The position numbers and the translations under genes were made by a program. From contig JAKQJC010000043.1 of assembly GCA_029561345.1 (NCBI GenBank), positions 117,958 to 181,957 on the forward strand: a stretch of DNA of 64,000 nt, written 5' to 3'. The notes beneath the pieces are model-generated. The model was not told the DNA's origin and made no database searches. It saw only the letters and a program-made list of their open reading frames with translations. The stretch comes from Chloroflexota bacterium. Its GTDB lineage: Bacteria > Chloroflexota > Anaerolineae > Anaerolineales > Anaerolineaceae. Shown here piece by piece: positions 26,578 to 36,767 of the stretch; position 1 is the stretch's first letter, and every line of letters begins with the position of its first letter.

Positions 26578-28251
26578 ATGCTGCTGAAACGCCTTAAGAA
26601 ATTGTGGACTCTCATCCGCCGGGAGGGCTTCTTCTCGGCGGCGCATTTGTTTTACAGCATCCTGGGTTACGGCCTGCAGAAGCGGGCGCTAAGGTTCCTT
26701 AACCGCTGGCAAAAACAGCTTTACCCGGGGTGGCGGGCGCGCCACCAGCGCCGCCTGGCCCGTTTGCCGCGGGTGAAAACCGGCCCCCTGTTTTCAATTT
26801 ACCTGCCGGGCTCCGGCCCTGGCGCGGCCCTCACGCTGGACTCGCTGCGCGCGCAGGTTTATCCCAACTGGGAAGCCTGGGTGAGCGGACCTGAAATACC
26901 CATACGGGATGCGCGCATTCACCTGATTTCAGACGGCCTGCCGGCGTTGAATGGCTCCTTTGCAGCCTGGCTGGAACCCGGCGATGCGCTGGCTCCAGCC
27001 GCCTTGAACCGCCTGGCAGCCGCCCTGGAGCGGCAGGATGCCGATGTTATTTATTTTGACGAGGAATTTCCGGCGGCTGGCGGGGGATGGCAGCCCCTTT
27101 TCAAGCCCGATTTTTCGCCCGAGCTGCTGCTTTCGACCAACTATTTGCGGGGGGCTTTCACCCGTACGGCCCTTTTCCAGCAGCATTTTGCAGACCCTGA
27201 AACCCTCACCTGGCGTCTGGTGGAGCATGGGGCGCGCATCTGCCACCTGCCCGAACTGCTCTACCGCCGCAGCAGGCCTGAGAACCCCTCCGGGCGCATC
27301 CCGGCCGCCGCGCAGCACCTGGCGCGCCTGGGGCTGCAGCGGGTAAAGGTGGAACTGTCCGGCGGGCAGATCCGCGCGAGCTGGGCCACGGCCAAAAAAG
27401 TGACCATTGTGATCCCCACGCGCAACAACCTGGCGCTGCTGCGCCGCTGCCTTGATTCCCTTTTTGCCAAAACCCGCTACCCGCATTTTGAGGTTGTGCT
27501 GGTGGATAATGCCTCCACAGACCCGGCCGTGTTTGCCTATTACGACCGCATCACCGCCGAGAAGAAGGTGCGGGTATTGAAATATACCGACGCTTTCAAT
27601 TTTTCGGCTTACTGCAACCGCGGCGCGGCGCAATCAGAGCGCGACGTGGTGCTGTTCCTGAACAATGATGTGGAAATTATTGACCCGGCCTGGCTGGAGC
27701 AGATGGTGCAGTGGTTCGAACTGCCCGAAACCGGCATGGTGGGCGCGCGCCTGCTGTACCCGGACGGCACCCTGCAGCACGCCGGGGTGGTGATTGGCCT
27801 GGAAGGCCACGCCGGGCATGTTTTTAACGGCCTTGCCGAAGGCGCCAGCGGGGTGTTCGGTTCGGCCGGTTGGTACCGCAATTACCTGACCCAAACGGCG
27901 GCCTGTGTGGCGCTGCGCCGCGGCCTGTTTGAGCAGGTGGGCGGCTTTGATGAGCGTTATCTGCTGGTGTTCAACGATATGCACCTGGGGCTGAAGGTGG
28001 TGAAAGCCGGCTTCAGGGTGATCCACACGCCTTTTGCCCGCCTGATCCACTATGAGGGAAAGAGCCGGGCGAAATACAATCCGCCTGAAGATATCCGCCT
28101 GGGATGCGAACATGCGCGCGCCTGGGCGCAGCGCGGTGATCCCTTTTTCAATCCCAACCTGTCGTATATTGTTTCAACCCCCATGATCCGCTGGCTGCCG
28201 GAAGACCCGCCCCTGCTGAAGCTGGAGAAAATCACCCGCTTTTTCGGGTGA
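26578..28251 (+). CDS. Family 2 glycosyltransferase with N-terminal extra domain
   Basis: A 557-residue protein. Residues about 60-255 resemble a degenerate GT-A domain (LFSIYLPGSGPGAALTLDSL, DVIYFDEEFP), and about 270-520 form an active-looking GT2 domain with VTIVIPTRNNLALLRRCLDSL, VLVDNASTD, LFLNNDVEIIDPAWLEQM and VALRRGLFEQVGGFDERYLLVFNDMHL. Rhamnan and capsule synthases often have this layout. It starts 2 bases after the beta-helix gene. Its stop abuts the stop of the convergent membrane-protein gene without a spacer. Confidence 0.9.
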   Translation: MLLKRLKKLWTLIRREGFFSAAHLFYSILGYGLQKRALRFLNRWQKQLYPGWRARHQRRLARLPRVKTGPLFSIYLPGSGPGAALTLDSLRAQVYPNWEAWVSGPEIPIRDARIHLISDGLPALNGSFAAWLEPGDALAPAALNRLAAALERQDADVIYFDEEFPAAGGGWQPLFKPDFSPELLLSTNYLRGAFTRTALFQQHFADPETLTWRLVEHGARICHLPELLYRRSRPENPSGRIPAAAQHLARLGLQRVKVELSGGQIRASWATAKKVTIVIPTRNNLALLRRCLDSLFAKTRYPHFEVVLVDNASTDPAVFAYYDRITAEKKVRVLKYTDAFNFSAYCNRGAAQSERDVVLFLNNDVEIIDPAWLEQMVQWFELPETGMVGARLLYPDGTLQHAGVVIGLEGHAGHVFNGLAEGASGVFGSAGWYRNYLTQTAACVALRRGLFEQVGGFDERYLLVFNDMHLGLKVVKAGFRVIHTPFARLIHYEGKSRAKYNPPEDIRLGCEHARAWAQRGDPFFNPNLSYIVSTPMIRWLPEDPPLLKLEKITRFFG

Positions 28252-30312
28252 TCAGGGTTCCAGCTGCCACTGCAAGGTGAAGGGGCATCCGGCTGTGTCG
28301 TTCACCGACAGGCTTAATACCTGGTCAATTTCCGCCTGCGCCAGTGATAATTCAAAGGGCTGCCCTTGCGGGCCAGGAAGCGCTTCAACGTGAGTTTCAG
28401 AAACGGCCGCGCCATCTGGGCCGTGCAGCCGCGCGGTGAGCGTGACCGGGCTGCAGGCGGCCGCGCTGGAAGACAGGCTGCCGCTGATTTTTACCGCCGC
28501 CGTGAGCGGGTCCACATGGATAAAGGACAGGCCGCTCCGGCCGTTCATCTCCATCCGGGCTGTTTGTCCCTCCATCTGAATAGTGGTTTGCAGCAGGTCT
28601 GGCGCAATCAGAATCCAGGGTTTCTGTGAGCCGGGCTTCGCGCCAATATAAGCGCGCATCTGGATGTAGGTCTGGACGGCGGTTTCCAGCGGCAGAGGAC
28701 TCTGGCGCCGGTAAAGATACAGGGTGGTGTTGTTCTCCAGGTGATAGATTTTGGGGTCTGCCTGATACAGGGCCGTGAAGGCCCATTTCTCAGCAAAAGC
28801 ATCAGAAATCACCCGCACCACTTTCTGCCCATCCGGGTTGGAAAGGTGGGTTTGCGCCGGGGAGGAAAAAATCAGATAGGTGGATTGCGCCAGCGCTTCA
28901 AGGGGATAAGTGTCGCGGGAATCGATCTGCGGGGTGATGACAAACGAGAGGAAGGGATCGCTGTACAGGCTCATTTCACCCAGTCTGAGGATATCGTAAT
29001 TCATACGGGCAGATGAATCGGCCACATAGATCAAATCAAGCGGATCGGCGGCTGCCCGCAAATCGGCAATGATTTGCGCCACTTCGGCGTAATCGCTGCG
29101 GTAAAAGGGGGCATAGCGGGCTGAAAAAAAGTTTTGAATCAGGTCAGGTGGAGAAATCCCTGCCAGGCTGACCGTGCCATTGGCGGCCAGAAAGAGGCCC
29201 AGTGCTGCGGCTGCGGCGGTTTTTACCGCCGGACGCCTGAGTTCCAGGATCTGACAGAGCAGAGCGCTGAGACCGCAGAAAATGATCACCAGGGCATGCA
29301 GGGCATAATGCACGCTGATCTGCCGCGCCAGGATGATCCAAAGCACCATGCTGAGGGCTCCCATGAGCGCGGCCAGCCCCAGCCTTGAGCGCTGTAAACC
29401 GGAAACGGCGAATCCCCAGATCAACCCGCTCGCCGCGGCCGCCCAGGTGAGCCAGCCGTAATGGTTGAAGAAAAATATGGCTACAGTTTCATAGGGCAGC
29501 GCATAGGAGCTGTACAGGGCGGCATAATTGGTTTGCAGCAGGGCGTTGAGGAAAGGCCGGGCAATGATGAAGAGAAACAGCAGGCAGGCCAGCGCCGCCA
29601 GACCGATAAAGGCGGCAGATTTGAGGAAGGATTTAAACGCCGGTGCCTGTTTGCGCCGGATGGCACCGGCCAGGCCCCCCACCTGCCACAGGGAAAGCGC
29701 AACCAGCAGGGCCAGGGCATCATAGACAAAGTGGCGGCGGAAGATCATGGCCAGGGCCAGCAGCAGGCCCACAGTGGGCGGCTGCCACCAGCGTTGAAAG
29801 CGGTGATCCGCCAGGCAGGCCGCCAGGGCCAGCAGAAGCAGGGCCATCCCGCCCACATCCGGGTAACCACGCAGCACAGAACCCCAACTTAAGGGTAGAA
29901 GAATATAAAGGAACGCCGCGGTCCAGAAGGTGCGGCGGGCCGGGTGAAACGCCCCGGCAACCAGGCCGGCCGCCAGCGCCGCGGGGATCTGGTAAGCCAG
30001 GGCGACGGCCTGAAGATATCCCAGGCGGTTGATGCCCAGAGCTGTCATTAAGGGGATGAGCGGCAGAATGAAAAAATGGTTGTATTCCTGATTTGTGGAT
30101 GCCAGAATGGCGGTCAGGGTCCACCGCGGATGGGCCAGAAAAGCGCGCACCTGAAGCTCGGCCACCCTCTGGTAACCGGCCAGATCCCAGTAATAAAAAT
30201 AGCGTTCAGCCGAGAAATAAATCCTGACCAGTATGATTGAAAAAAGGACCAATCCCAGGGTCAGGCATAAATCCATCCATTTGAGTGGGAATCTGGAAAG
30301 CCATTTCAACAT
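28252..30312 (-). CDS. Polytopic membrane protein, probable GT-C glycosyltransferase
   Basis: A 686-residue protein with 10-12 membrane segments in the first 400 residues and an extracytoplasmic C-terminal domain of about 280 residues. The first loop has FYYWDLAGYQ, an Asp-containing motif in the place where lipid-dependent GT-C enzymes bind metal or donor, and the layout matches ArnT/PMT-like or EpsG-like proteins. No exact family can be assigned. It may add a residue to the glycan or to the beta-helix protein outside the membrane. Its upstream region (30313-30619) holds a repeat with hairpins. Confidence 0.65.
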   Translation of the reverse strand: MLKWLSRFPLKWMDLCLTLGLVLFSIILVRIYFSAERYFYYWDLAGYQRVAELQVRAFLAHPRWTLTAILASTNQEYNHFFILPLIPLMTALGINRLGYLQAVALAYQIPAALAAGLVAGAFHPARRTFWTAAFLYILLPLSWGSVLRGYPDVGGMALLLLALAACLADHRFQRWWQPPTVGLLLALAMIFRRHFVYDALALLVALSLWQVGGLAGAIRRKQAPAFKSFLKSAAFIGLAALACLLFLFIIARPFLNALLQTNYAALYSSYALPYETVAIFFFNHYGWLTWAAAASGLIWGFAVSGLQRSRLGLAALMGALSMVLWIILARQISVHYALHALVIIFCGLSALLCQILELRRPAVKTAAAAALGLFLAANGTVSLAGISPPDLIQNFFSARYAPFYRSDYAEVAQIIADLRAAADPLDLIYVADSSARMNYDILRLGEMSLYSDPFLSFVITPQIDSRDTYPLEALAQSTYLIFSSPAQTHLSNPDGQKVVRVISDAFAEKWAFTALYQADPKIYHLENNTTLYLYRRQSPLPLETAVQTYIQMRAYIGAKPGSQKPWILIAPDLLQTTIQMEGQTARMEMNGRSGLSFIHVDPLTAAVKISGSLSSSAAACSPVTLTARLHGPDGAAVSETHVEALPGPQGQPFELSLAQAEIDQVLSLSVNDTAGCPFTLQWQLEP

Positions 30313-30512
30313 GCATTTGATTTTACCCCCAACCGCTAAAAAGAGCTATTATTTCCTGTGAAACAGCTCGATTCGAGGGCAGGCGAAACTGCCATTTTAA
30401 GATAAAAGGATATCCCGAACAGAGAGGTTGCTTCTAAAACAGGCAAAAGCTATACCATTCCTTGAGCGTTTTTCCGGGTTGACTATGGTCACAAGACAGA
30501 ATTTAACCGCAA

Positions 30513-30590
30513 GTGGTGTTTTGGGGCCGCAAAGTGGCCCCAAAACACCACCTAATTAACTTTCACCCCCACCCGTGGGCGGGCGTCTTA
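30513..30590. repeat. Two-hairpin intergenic repeat, copy 1
   Basis: A perfect 16-bp stem (30513-30528 with 30536-30551) around GCAAAGT is followed by CTAATTAACTTTCACCCC and a second, imperfect GC-rich hairpin. From 30543 on, about 45 bases match the repeat at 41733-41780 at about three positions in four. It fills the middle of the 307-base gap between two minus-strand genes. Apart from this repeat the gap shows nothing I can name. Confidence 0.6.
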
Positions 30591-30619
30591 ATATGACACG
30601 CTGAACTTCTCCCTGAGGG

Positions 30620-31741
30620 TCAGGCCGCCAGCTCTTTCGACGCCTGCCAGAGACAATCAACCACCCTTTGCGACTCAGCCAGGCTGAGATGCGGGCCCAT
30701 GGGGATGCTGAGCACGCTGCCGGCCAGCGCTTCGGTAAGGGGAAAATCGCCTGTGGTGAACCCCAGCTCCCGATAGGCGGGCGAGAGGTGCGGCGGAATG
30801 GGATAATGAATGAGGGTGCCAATGCCCTGGCGGGTGAGAATGGCCTGCAGCGCATCACGGTGGGGGTGGCGGATGACGAACTGGTGCCAGCAGGGGCGGG
30901 CCGCCGCGGCTGCCATGGGTAAAATCAGGGCGGGGCAGCCGGCAAGCTCTCGCAAATAAAATTGCGCGATCGTCTCGCGCCGCCGGTTCCATTCATCCAG
31001 GCGGCGCAGTTTGACGGCCAGAAACGCCGCCTGCAGGGGATCGAGGCGGGAATTGAAGCCTTTTTCTTCGTTGTGATATTTGACGGTCGAACCGTAATTG
31101 CGCAGGCGGCGCAGCCGCTCTGCCAGCGCGTCGTCATTGGTCATCACAGCCCCGGCGTCGCCAAAAGCGCCCAGGTTTTTTCCGGGATAAAAACTGAAGC
31201 CGGCTGCGTCGCCAAGGGCGCCGGCTTTAAGATTCTGATACACCGCGCCATGAGCCTGGGCGGCATCCTCAATCACCTTCAAACCGTGCCGGGCAGCGAT
31301 GGCCAGGATGGGGGCCATCTCGGCCGGCTGGCCGTAAAGGTGCACAGGCAAAATGGCGCGGGTGCGCGGGGTGATGGCGGCCTCAATGCGCTGCGGATCC
31401 ATATTACAGGTGACTTCAACGGGCTCCACAGGCATCGGCCGGGCTCCGGTCTGGCTCACCGCCAGCCAGGTGGCAATATAGGTGTTGGCTGGCACAATCA
31501 CTTCATCCCCGGCGCCGATATCCAGCGCATGCAGAATCAGACGCAGTGCATCCAGCCCGTTGGCCACGCCAATGCAGTGTTTAACCCCGCAGAAGGCGGC
31601 GAAATCAGCCTCAAATTGTTCCACTTCCTGGCCCAGGATATACCAGCCCGATTCCATCACCCGCCGGCAGCAGGCGTCCAGCTCGGCTTGCAGCTCAAGA
31701 TAGGGGGCTTTCATGTCCAGAAGGGGAATGATGGGGTTCAT
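30620..31741 (-). CDS. DegT-family dTDP-3-amino-sugar aminotransferase (FdtB/QdtB-like)
   Basis: A 373-residue PLP aminotransferase. [38 protein letters not shown] is the family block, [13 protein letters not shown] holds the ring-stacking Asp, and [14 protein letters not shown] holds the Schiff-base Lys. Its partner gene is a ketoisomerase/acyltransferase, so the likely product is dTDP-3-amino-3,6-dideoxy-hexose (Fuc3N or Qui3N type). Its ATG overlaps the upstream stop (ATGA), so the pair is translationally coupled. Confidence 0.9.
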   Translation of the reverse strand: MNPIIPLLDMKAPYLELQAELDACCRRVMESGWYILGQEVEQFEADFAAFCGVKHCIGVANGLDALRLILHALDIGAGDEVIVPANTYIATWLAVSQTGARPMPVEPVEVTCNMDPQRIEAAITPRTRAILPVHLYGQPAEMAPILAIAARHGLKVIEDAAQAHGAVYQNLKAGALGDAAGFSFYPGKNLGAFGDAGAVMTNDDALAERLRRLRNYGSTVKYHNEEKGFNSRLDPLQAAFLAVKLRRLDEWNRRRETIAQFYLRELAGCPALILPMAAAAARPCWHQFVIRHPHRDALQAILTRQGIGTLIHYPIPPHLSPAYRELGFTTGDFPLTEALAGSVLSIPMGPHLSLAESQRVVDCLWQASKELAA

Positions 31742-32673
31742 GAGTCCGGGTTAACAAGCTGGATGAAGGTTTCGTAATCGCGGATATAATCCGCGGCGTC
31801 ATATTCGCCTGAAGCCAGCACCAGTAACACAGAGTCGGGAGAATATTTATATTCCACCGCCCAGATCATGGGGGGAATGTAGAGCGCCAGGTTGGGCTGG
31901 TCAAGCAGAATTTCATCGCGGTGCTGTCCGTCGTCCAGCATGACCGAAAGGGCGCCTTTGATGCAAATGAGCACCTGGTGCTGCTGGCGGTGGGCATGCG
32001 CGCCGCGCACTTCGCGGTTGGGCACGTCAAAAACCCAGAAAAACCGCCGGGGGGTGAAGGGAATATCCTTTCCCAGTTCAGCCACCGAAAGGTTGCCGCG
32101 CAGATCGCTGACAAAGGGCAGGGTGATCAGCCGGGCCGTGCCGGGCAGGAGCGGACTGCTTTTTTTGGCGGGGGCAGGTTCAACCCGCGAAATGGGCATT
32201 TTCTCAACGGAGGGCTCATAGCCAATGATTTTGGCCGGGTTGCCCGCCACAATGGCATGGGGTGGCACGTTTTTGGTCACCACGGCCCCGGCGCCCACCA
32301 TGGCATGCTGCTCAATCACCAGGCCGGGCAGGATGGTGGCATTGGCGCCAATGGAAGCGCCTTTTTTCACCGTGGTGAGGCAGGGGCTTGCCTGGTGCTG
32401 CCCGCTGCGCGGAAAACGGTCGTTGGTGAAGGTAGCGTTAGGGCCAATGAACACATCATCTTCCAAACGGATGCCATCCCAAATTTGGACGCCGTTTTTG
32501 ATGGTGACGCGGTCGCCAATGATGACATCATTTTCAATATACACATGATCGCACAGGTTGCAGCCGGCGCCGATGACAGCCCTGGGCAGGATATGGGTAA
32601 AAGCCCAGATGCGGGTATCGGCGCCAATATGGATGGATTCAACCAGCGCCTGGGGGTGTTTGTAATAGGTCAT
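31738..32673 (-). CDS. Bifunctional sugar 3,4-ketoisomerase/N-acyltransferase (WxcM/FdtD-like)
   Basis: A 311-residue fusion. Residues about 10-165 form a left-handed beta-helix acyltransferase ([62 protein letters not shown]). Residues about 185-305 form a cupin ketoisomerase of the FdtA/WxcM type ([50 protein letters not shown]). It would convert the RmlB product to the 3-keto sugar and later acylate the 3-amino group. ATG 32673 is chosen for the GAGGT about 10 bases before it; an open frame runs further upstream without similarity. The aminotransferase is downstream. Confidence 0.9.
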   Translation of the reverse strand: MTYYKHPQALVESIHIGADTRIWAFTHILPRAVIGAGCNLCDHVYIENDVIIGDRVTIKNGVQIWDGIRLEDDVFIGPNATFTNDRFPRSGQHQASPCLTTVKKGASIGANATILPGLVIEQHAMVGAGAVVTKNVPPHAIVAGNPAKIIGYEPSVEKMPISRVEPAPAKKSSPLLPGTARLITLPFVSDLRGNLSVAELGKDIPFTPRRFFWVFDVPNREVRGAHAHRQQHQVLICIKGALSVMLDDGQHRDEILLDQPNLALYIPPMIWAVEYKYSPDSVLLVLASGEYDAADYIRDYETFIQLVNPDS

Positions 32674-32799
32674 CTTATGATTACCTCGAGGACAATGCCG
32701 TGCTTTTTTTTTCAGGGCGCTCCTGTGTGTGGAGCAAATGTTTTGAAGCGTATACCTGGTCAGGGGTTGGCTGAAAAATGCCAACCTCGTTGCTTTTTC

Positions 32800-32828
32800 A
32801 TTATATATGGGTTTAAAAATTGTGACCA
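32800..32828 (-). promoter_or_regulatory. Minus-strand promoter for the amino-sugar pair
   Basis: Reading the minus strand, TGGTCA (32828-32823), a 17-base spacer and TATAAT (32805-32800) predict a start near 32793. The leader of about 120 bases contains an inverted repeat GGTTGGC/GCCAACC at 32765-32771 and 32780-32786. The gap 32674-33117 thus holds two divergent promoters and leaders. Confidence 0.5.
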
Positions 32829-32936
32829 GACCCAAAAAATATGGCAGCGGCGGTTCTCAGACCTTTAAAAGCACGTTATGCAGGCGAGTTTTGCGATTCA
32901 AAAGGAAAAAAGCTATGCTTAAACGCGCAAAGCTCT

Positions 32937-32942
32937 TATAAT
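32937..32942 (+). promoter_or_regulatory. Promoter -10 box of nifJ
   Basis: A perfect TATAAT with only a weak -35. It would give a leader of about 169 bases for nifJ. Confidence 0.5.
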
Positions 32943-32965
32943 TAGGTGGTTTTGCTTGCAGGGGG

Positions 32966-33084
32966 GTCATGCTGAGCTGATAACGTCTATGCGGCACCAT
33001 CACAATGCTCAGGGTGACGGTTTAGCCATAGCAGCGTCTTTAACGCTCTTTTGAGCGAAGAAAATTTGATCCCCATCCTGTTAA
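32966..33084 (+). other. Structured 5' leader of nifJ
   Basis: Three possible hairpins lie between the -10 box and the gene: GTCA..CTGAGC (32966-32977) with GCTCAG..TGAC (33007-33018); AGCGT/ACGCT (33033-33047) followed by CTTTT; and CATCC/GGATG near 33075-33090. A regulatory RNA role is possible. It matches no riboswitch class I recognise. Confidence 0.35.
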
Positions 33085-33117
33085 GGATGAACATTATTTA
33101 CAGGAGGAAATACTTCC

Positions 33118-36100
33118 ATGACGCGTAAATTGATCACGATTGATGCCAATGAGGCTGTTGCTCATGTAGCATACCGGCTGAATGAGGTCATCGCCATTTA
33201 CCCCATCACCCCCTCTTCGGGCATGGGCGAATCTTCAGATGCCTGGGCAGCTGCGGGCGTGAAGAACCTGTGGGACACCGTCCCCATGGTAATGGAAATG
33301 CAGTCTGAAGGCGGCGCGGCGGGCGCTGTGCACGGCGCTCTGCAGACCGGCTCCCTCACCACCACCTTCACCGCTTCTCAGGGCCTGCTCCTGATGATCC
33401 CCAATATGTACAAGATCGCCGGTGAACTGACCTCCACCGTGTTCCATGTGTCGGCCCGCTCGCTGGCCGCGCAGGCGCTTTCAATCTTTGGCGATCACTC
33501 TGATGTGATGTCCACGCGCTCCACTGGCTTTGCCCTGCTGGCCTCTGCCTCTCCACAGGAAGCCCAGGATATGGCCCTGATTGCTCAGGCCGCCACCCTC
33601 GAGTCGCGCGTGCCGTTCCTTCATTTCTTTGATGGCTTCCGCACCTCGCACGAAGTCAACAAGATCGAACAGCTCACCGATGACGATATGCGCGCCATGA
33701 TCGACCAGGAATACATCATCGCTCACCGCAAGCGCGCCCTCACCCCCGATCGTCCGGTGATGCGCGGTTCTGCCCAGAACCCCGATGTGTATTTCCAGGG
33801 CCGCGAAACCGTCAATCCCTTCTACGCTGCCTGCCCCGGCATCGTTCAGAAAGCCATGGACCGCTTCGCCAAGATCACCGGCCGCCAGTACAAGCTCTTC
33901 TCATACACCGGCGCCGCCGATGCCACCCACGTGATTGTGGTGATGGGCTCTGGCGCTGAAACCACCGAAGAAACCGTGCGCTTCCTGCAGACCAAGGGCG
34001 AAAAAGTGGGCGTGGTCAATGTCCACCTTTACCGGCCCTTCTCCATCGAAGCCATGCTGGCGGCCTTCCCGGCCACCACCCAGGTGGTCACCGTGCTCGA
34101 CCGCTGCAAGGAACCCGGCTCGGCTGGCGAACCGCTCTACCAGGATGTGATCACCGCCTTTGCCGAAGGCGTCAAGGCCGGCATCGCCCCCTTCAAGGCT
34201 GCCCCCTCTGTCATTTGCGGCCGCTATGGTCTCTCATCCAAGGAATTCACCCCTGCCATGGTCAAGGCCATCTTCGATGAGATGAAGAAAGCCCAACCCA
34301 AGAACCACTTCACCATTGGCATCAATGATGATGTGACCTTCTCCAGCCTGAGCTACGATCCTTCCTTCTCCATTGAAGCCCCCGAAACCGTGCGCTGCGT
34401 GTTCTTCGGCCTCGGCGCCGACGGCACCGTGGGTGCAAACAAGAACTCCATCAAAATCATCGGTGAAGACACCGACAACTTCGCCCAGGGCTACTTTGTG
34501 TACGACTCGAAGAAATCGGGCGCCGTCACCATCAGCCACCTGCGCTTTGGCCCCAAGCCCATCCGCGCCCCTTACCTGATCGGCGAAAACGACGCCAACT
34601 TCGTGGCCTGCCACCAGTTCAGCTTCCTCGAACGCGTGGACATGCTCAAATATGCCAAGCCCGGCGCGGTGTTCCTTCTGAACAGCATCTACGGCAAGGA
34701 CGAAGTCTGGGCGCACCTTCCCCGCGAGGTCCAGACCGCCATTATTGACAAGAAACTGCGCCTCTACATCATCGATGCCAACGAAGTGGCCCGCAAGACC
34801 AACATGGGCACCCGCATCAACACCATCATGCAGACCTGCTTCTTTGCCATCTCCGGCGTGCTGCCTCGCGATGAAGCCATTGCCCAGATCAAGAAATCGA
34901 TCAAGAAAACCTACGGCAAGCGCGGCGAAGCCGTTGTGAACCAGAACTTCCAGGCTGTGGATCAGACCCTGGAAAACCTCGTTGAGGTCAAGGTTCCCGC
35001 CACGGTTTCCAGCACCGAAACCCGCCGCGAGGCGGTTGCCGGCGATGCCCCCGAATTCGTCAAGAAGGTTCTGGGCGAAATGATTGCCTTCAATGGCGAT
35101 AATCTGCCCGTTTCTGCCATGCCCGTGGACGGCACCTACCCGACCGGCACCTCGCAGTACGAAAAACGCAACATCGCCCTGGAAATCCCGGTCTGGGAAC
35201 CCAGCCTGTGCATCCAGTGCGGTAAATGCGGTTTTGTTTGCCCCCACGCCGCCATTCGCCAGAAGATTTACGATCCTGCCCTGCTGAGCGGCGCCCCCGC
35301 CACCTTCAAGTCGGTGGATGCCAAGTTCAAAGAGATCCCCGGCATGCGCTTCACCGTCCAGGTGGCCCCGGAAGACTGCACCGGCTGCGGCCTGTGCGTG
35401 GAAGCCTGCCCTGCCAAGGACAAAACCCAGGCTGGCCGTAAAGCCATCAACCTGGCCGAACAGCCTCCGCTGCGCGAAAGCGAACGCGCCAACTGGAACT
35501 TCTTCCTCAGCCTGCCCGATCCTGACCGCTCGGTGTTCCAGCCGACCACGGTCAAGAATTCACAGCTCCTGCGCCCCCTGTTCGAGTTCTCGGGCGCCTG
35601 CGGCGGCTGCGGTGAAACCCCCTATGTCAAACTGCTCTCGCAGCTCTTCGGCGATCACACCATTGTGGCCAATGCCACGGGCTGCTCGTCCATCTACGGC
35701 GGCAACATGCCCACCACCCCGTGGGCCTTCAACGCTGAAGGCCGCGGCCCGGCCTGGTCGAACTCCCTGTTCGAAGACAATGCCGAATTTGGCCTGGGCT
35801 TCCGCCTGACCCTCGACAAGCAGAATGAGTTCGCCTCTGAAATGCTGAAGAAGATGGCCGGCCAGGTTGGCGAAACCCTGGTGACCGAAATCCTCAATGC
35901 TGACCAGTCCACCGACGCGGGCATCAAAGCCCAGCGCGAACGCGTGGCGGCCCTCAAGGAAAAGCTCGCCGGCATCAAGGACCCGATGGCTGCACAGCTG
36001 ACGGCTGTGGCCGACTACCTGGTGAAGAAGAGCGTCTGGATCCTCGGCGGCGACGGCTGGGCCTACGACATTGGTTACGGCGGCCTCGATCACGTTCTGG

Positions 36101-36693
36101 CCAGCGGCCGCAACGTGAACATCCTCGTACTGGACACCGAAGTGTACTCCAACACCGGCGGCCAGTCCTCCAAATCGACCCCGCGCGCTGCTGTGGCCAA
36201 ATTCGCGGCCCAGGGCAAGGGCTTGCCCAAGAAAGACCTGGGCATGATTGCCATGGCTTACGGTTACGTGTACGTGGCCCGCGTGGCGATGGGTTACAAC
36301 GATCAGCAGACCCTGCGCGCCTTCCTCGAGGCCGATGCCTACAATGGTCCTTCCCTCATCATTGCCTACACCCATTGTATCGCCCACGGTATCGACATGC
36401 GCAAGGGCCTCGAACAGCAGCGTCTGGCCGTCAGCTCGGGCATGTGGCCGCTCTACCGCTACAACCCGACCCTCATTGACGAAGGCAAGAACCCCCTGAC
36501 GATCGACTCGAAAGAACCGACCGTGTCTGTGGAAGATTACGCTTACAATGAGACCCGCTACCGCATGCTGCTGCAGAGCGACGAACAGCGCGCCGAAGCC
36601 CTGATGAAATCGGCCAAGGAAGATGCTGCCAAGCGCTGGAGCCTCTACCGCCAGATGGCTGCCATTCAGTACGGTAACCCTGAAGAAAAATAG
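33118..36693 (+). CDS. nifJ: Pyruvate:ferredoxin (flavodoxin) oxidoreductase
   Basis: A 1191-residue single-chain PFOR that converts pyruvate and CoA to acetyl-CoA, CO2 and reduced ferredoxin, central to anaerobic metabolism. In order: the pyrimidine-binding domain I (NEVIAIYPITPSSGMGE), domain II, the gamma domain, a two-cluster ferredoxin domain with CIQCGKCGFVCP (about 698) and CTGCGLCVEACP (about 754), and the TPP domain VI with GCGETPYVK, GDGWAYDIGYGGLDHV and EVYSNTGGQSSKSTPR. Length is normal. AGGAGGAAA at 33101-33109 is a strong ribosome site. The codon use is unusually biased to C-ending codons (AAC, ATC, TTC), as in highly expressed genes. A terminator follows. Confidence 0.97.
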   Translation: MTRKLITIDANEAVAHVAYRLNEVIAIYPITPSSGMGESSDAWAAAGVKNLWDTVPMVMEMQSEGGAAGAVHGALQTGSLTTTFTASQGLLLMIPNMYKIAGELTSTVFHVSARSLAAQALSIFGDHSDVMSTRSTGFALLASASPQEAQDMALIAQAATLESRVPFLHFFDGFRTSHEVNKIEQLTDDDMRAMIDQEYIIAHRKRALTPDRPVMRGSAQNPDVYFQGRETVNPFYAACPGIVQKAMDRFAKITGRQYKLFSYTGAADATHVIVVMGSGAETTEETVRFLQTKGEKVGVVNVHLYRPFSIEAMLAAFPATTQVVTVLDRCKEPGSAGEPLYQDVITAFAEGVKAGIAPFKAAPSVICGRYGLSSKEFTPAMVKAIFDEMKKAQPKNHFTIGINDDVTFSSLSYDPSFSIEAPETVRCVFFGLGADGTVGANKNSIKIIGEDTDNFAQGYFVYDSKKSGAVTISHLRFGPKPIRAPYLIGENDANFVACHQFSFLERVDMLKYAKPGAVFLLNSIYGKDEVWAHLPREVQTAIIDKKLRLYIIDANEVARKTNMGTRINTIMQTCFFAISGVLPRDEAIAQIKKSIKKTYGKRGEAVVNQNFQAVDQTLENLVEVKVPATVSSTETRREAVAGDAPEFVKKVLGEMIAFNGDNLPVSAMPVDGTYPTGTSQYEKRNIALEIPVWEPSLCIQCGKCGFVCPHAAIRQKIYDPALLSGAPATFKSVDAKFKEIPGMRFTVQVAPEDCTGCGLCVEACPAKDKTQAGRKAINLAEQPPLRESERANWNFFLSLPDPDRSVFQPTTVKNSQLLRPLFEFSGACGGCGETPYVKLLSQLFGDHTIVANATGCSSIYGGNMPTTPWAFNAEGRGPAWSNSLFEDNAEFGLGFRLTLDKQNEFASEMLKKMAGQVGETLVTEILNADQSTDAGIKAQRERVAALKEKLAGIKDPMAAQLTAVADYLVKKSVWILGGDGWAYDIGYGGLDHVLASGRNVNILVLDTEVYSNTGGQSSKSTPRAAVAKFAAQGKGLPKKDLGMIAMAYGYVYVARVAMGYNDQQTLRAFLEADAYNGPSLIIAYTHCIAHGIDMRKGLEQQRLAVSSGMWPLYRYNPTLIDEGKNPLTIDSKEPTVSVEDYAYNETRYRMLLQSDEQRAEALMKSAKEDAAKRWSLYRQMAAIQYGNPEEK

Positions 36694-36729
36694 AACCCGC
36701 TGAGGCTGCTTCGCCAGCCTGAAGCAAAC

Positions 36730-36767
36730 CACTGCCCCCGTTCAACAGAACGGGGGCAGTGAATTTT
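36730..36767 (+). terminator. Terminator after nifJ
   Basis: A perfect 14-bp stem (36730-36743 with 36748-36761) with an AACA loop is followed by AATTTT. The T-run is short, but the stem is very strong. The rest of 36770-36980 shows nothing I can name. Confidence 0.75.

Noticed and set aside
32941..32960. Third copy of the two-hairpin repeat (ATTAGGTGGTTTTG on the plus strand)
   Set aside because: Only about 15 bases resemble the inverted repeat core and neither hairpin is present.
34234..36732. Long minus-strand open frames opposite nifJ
   Set aside because: nifJ is certain on the plus strand; these frames are codon-bias shadows with no recognisable protein features.
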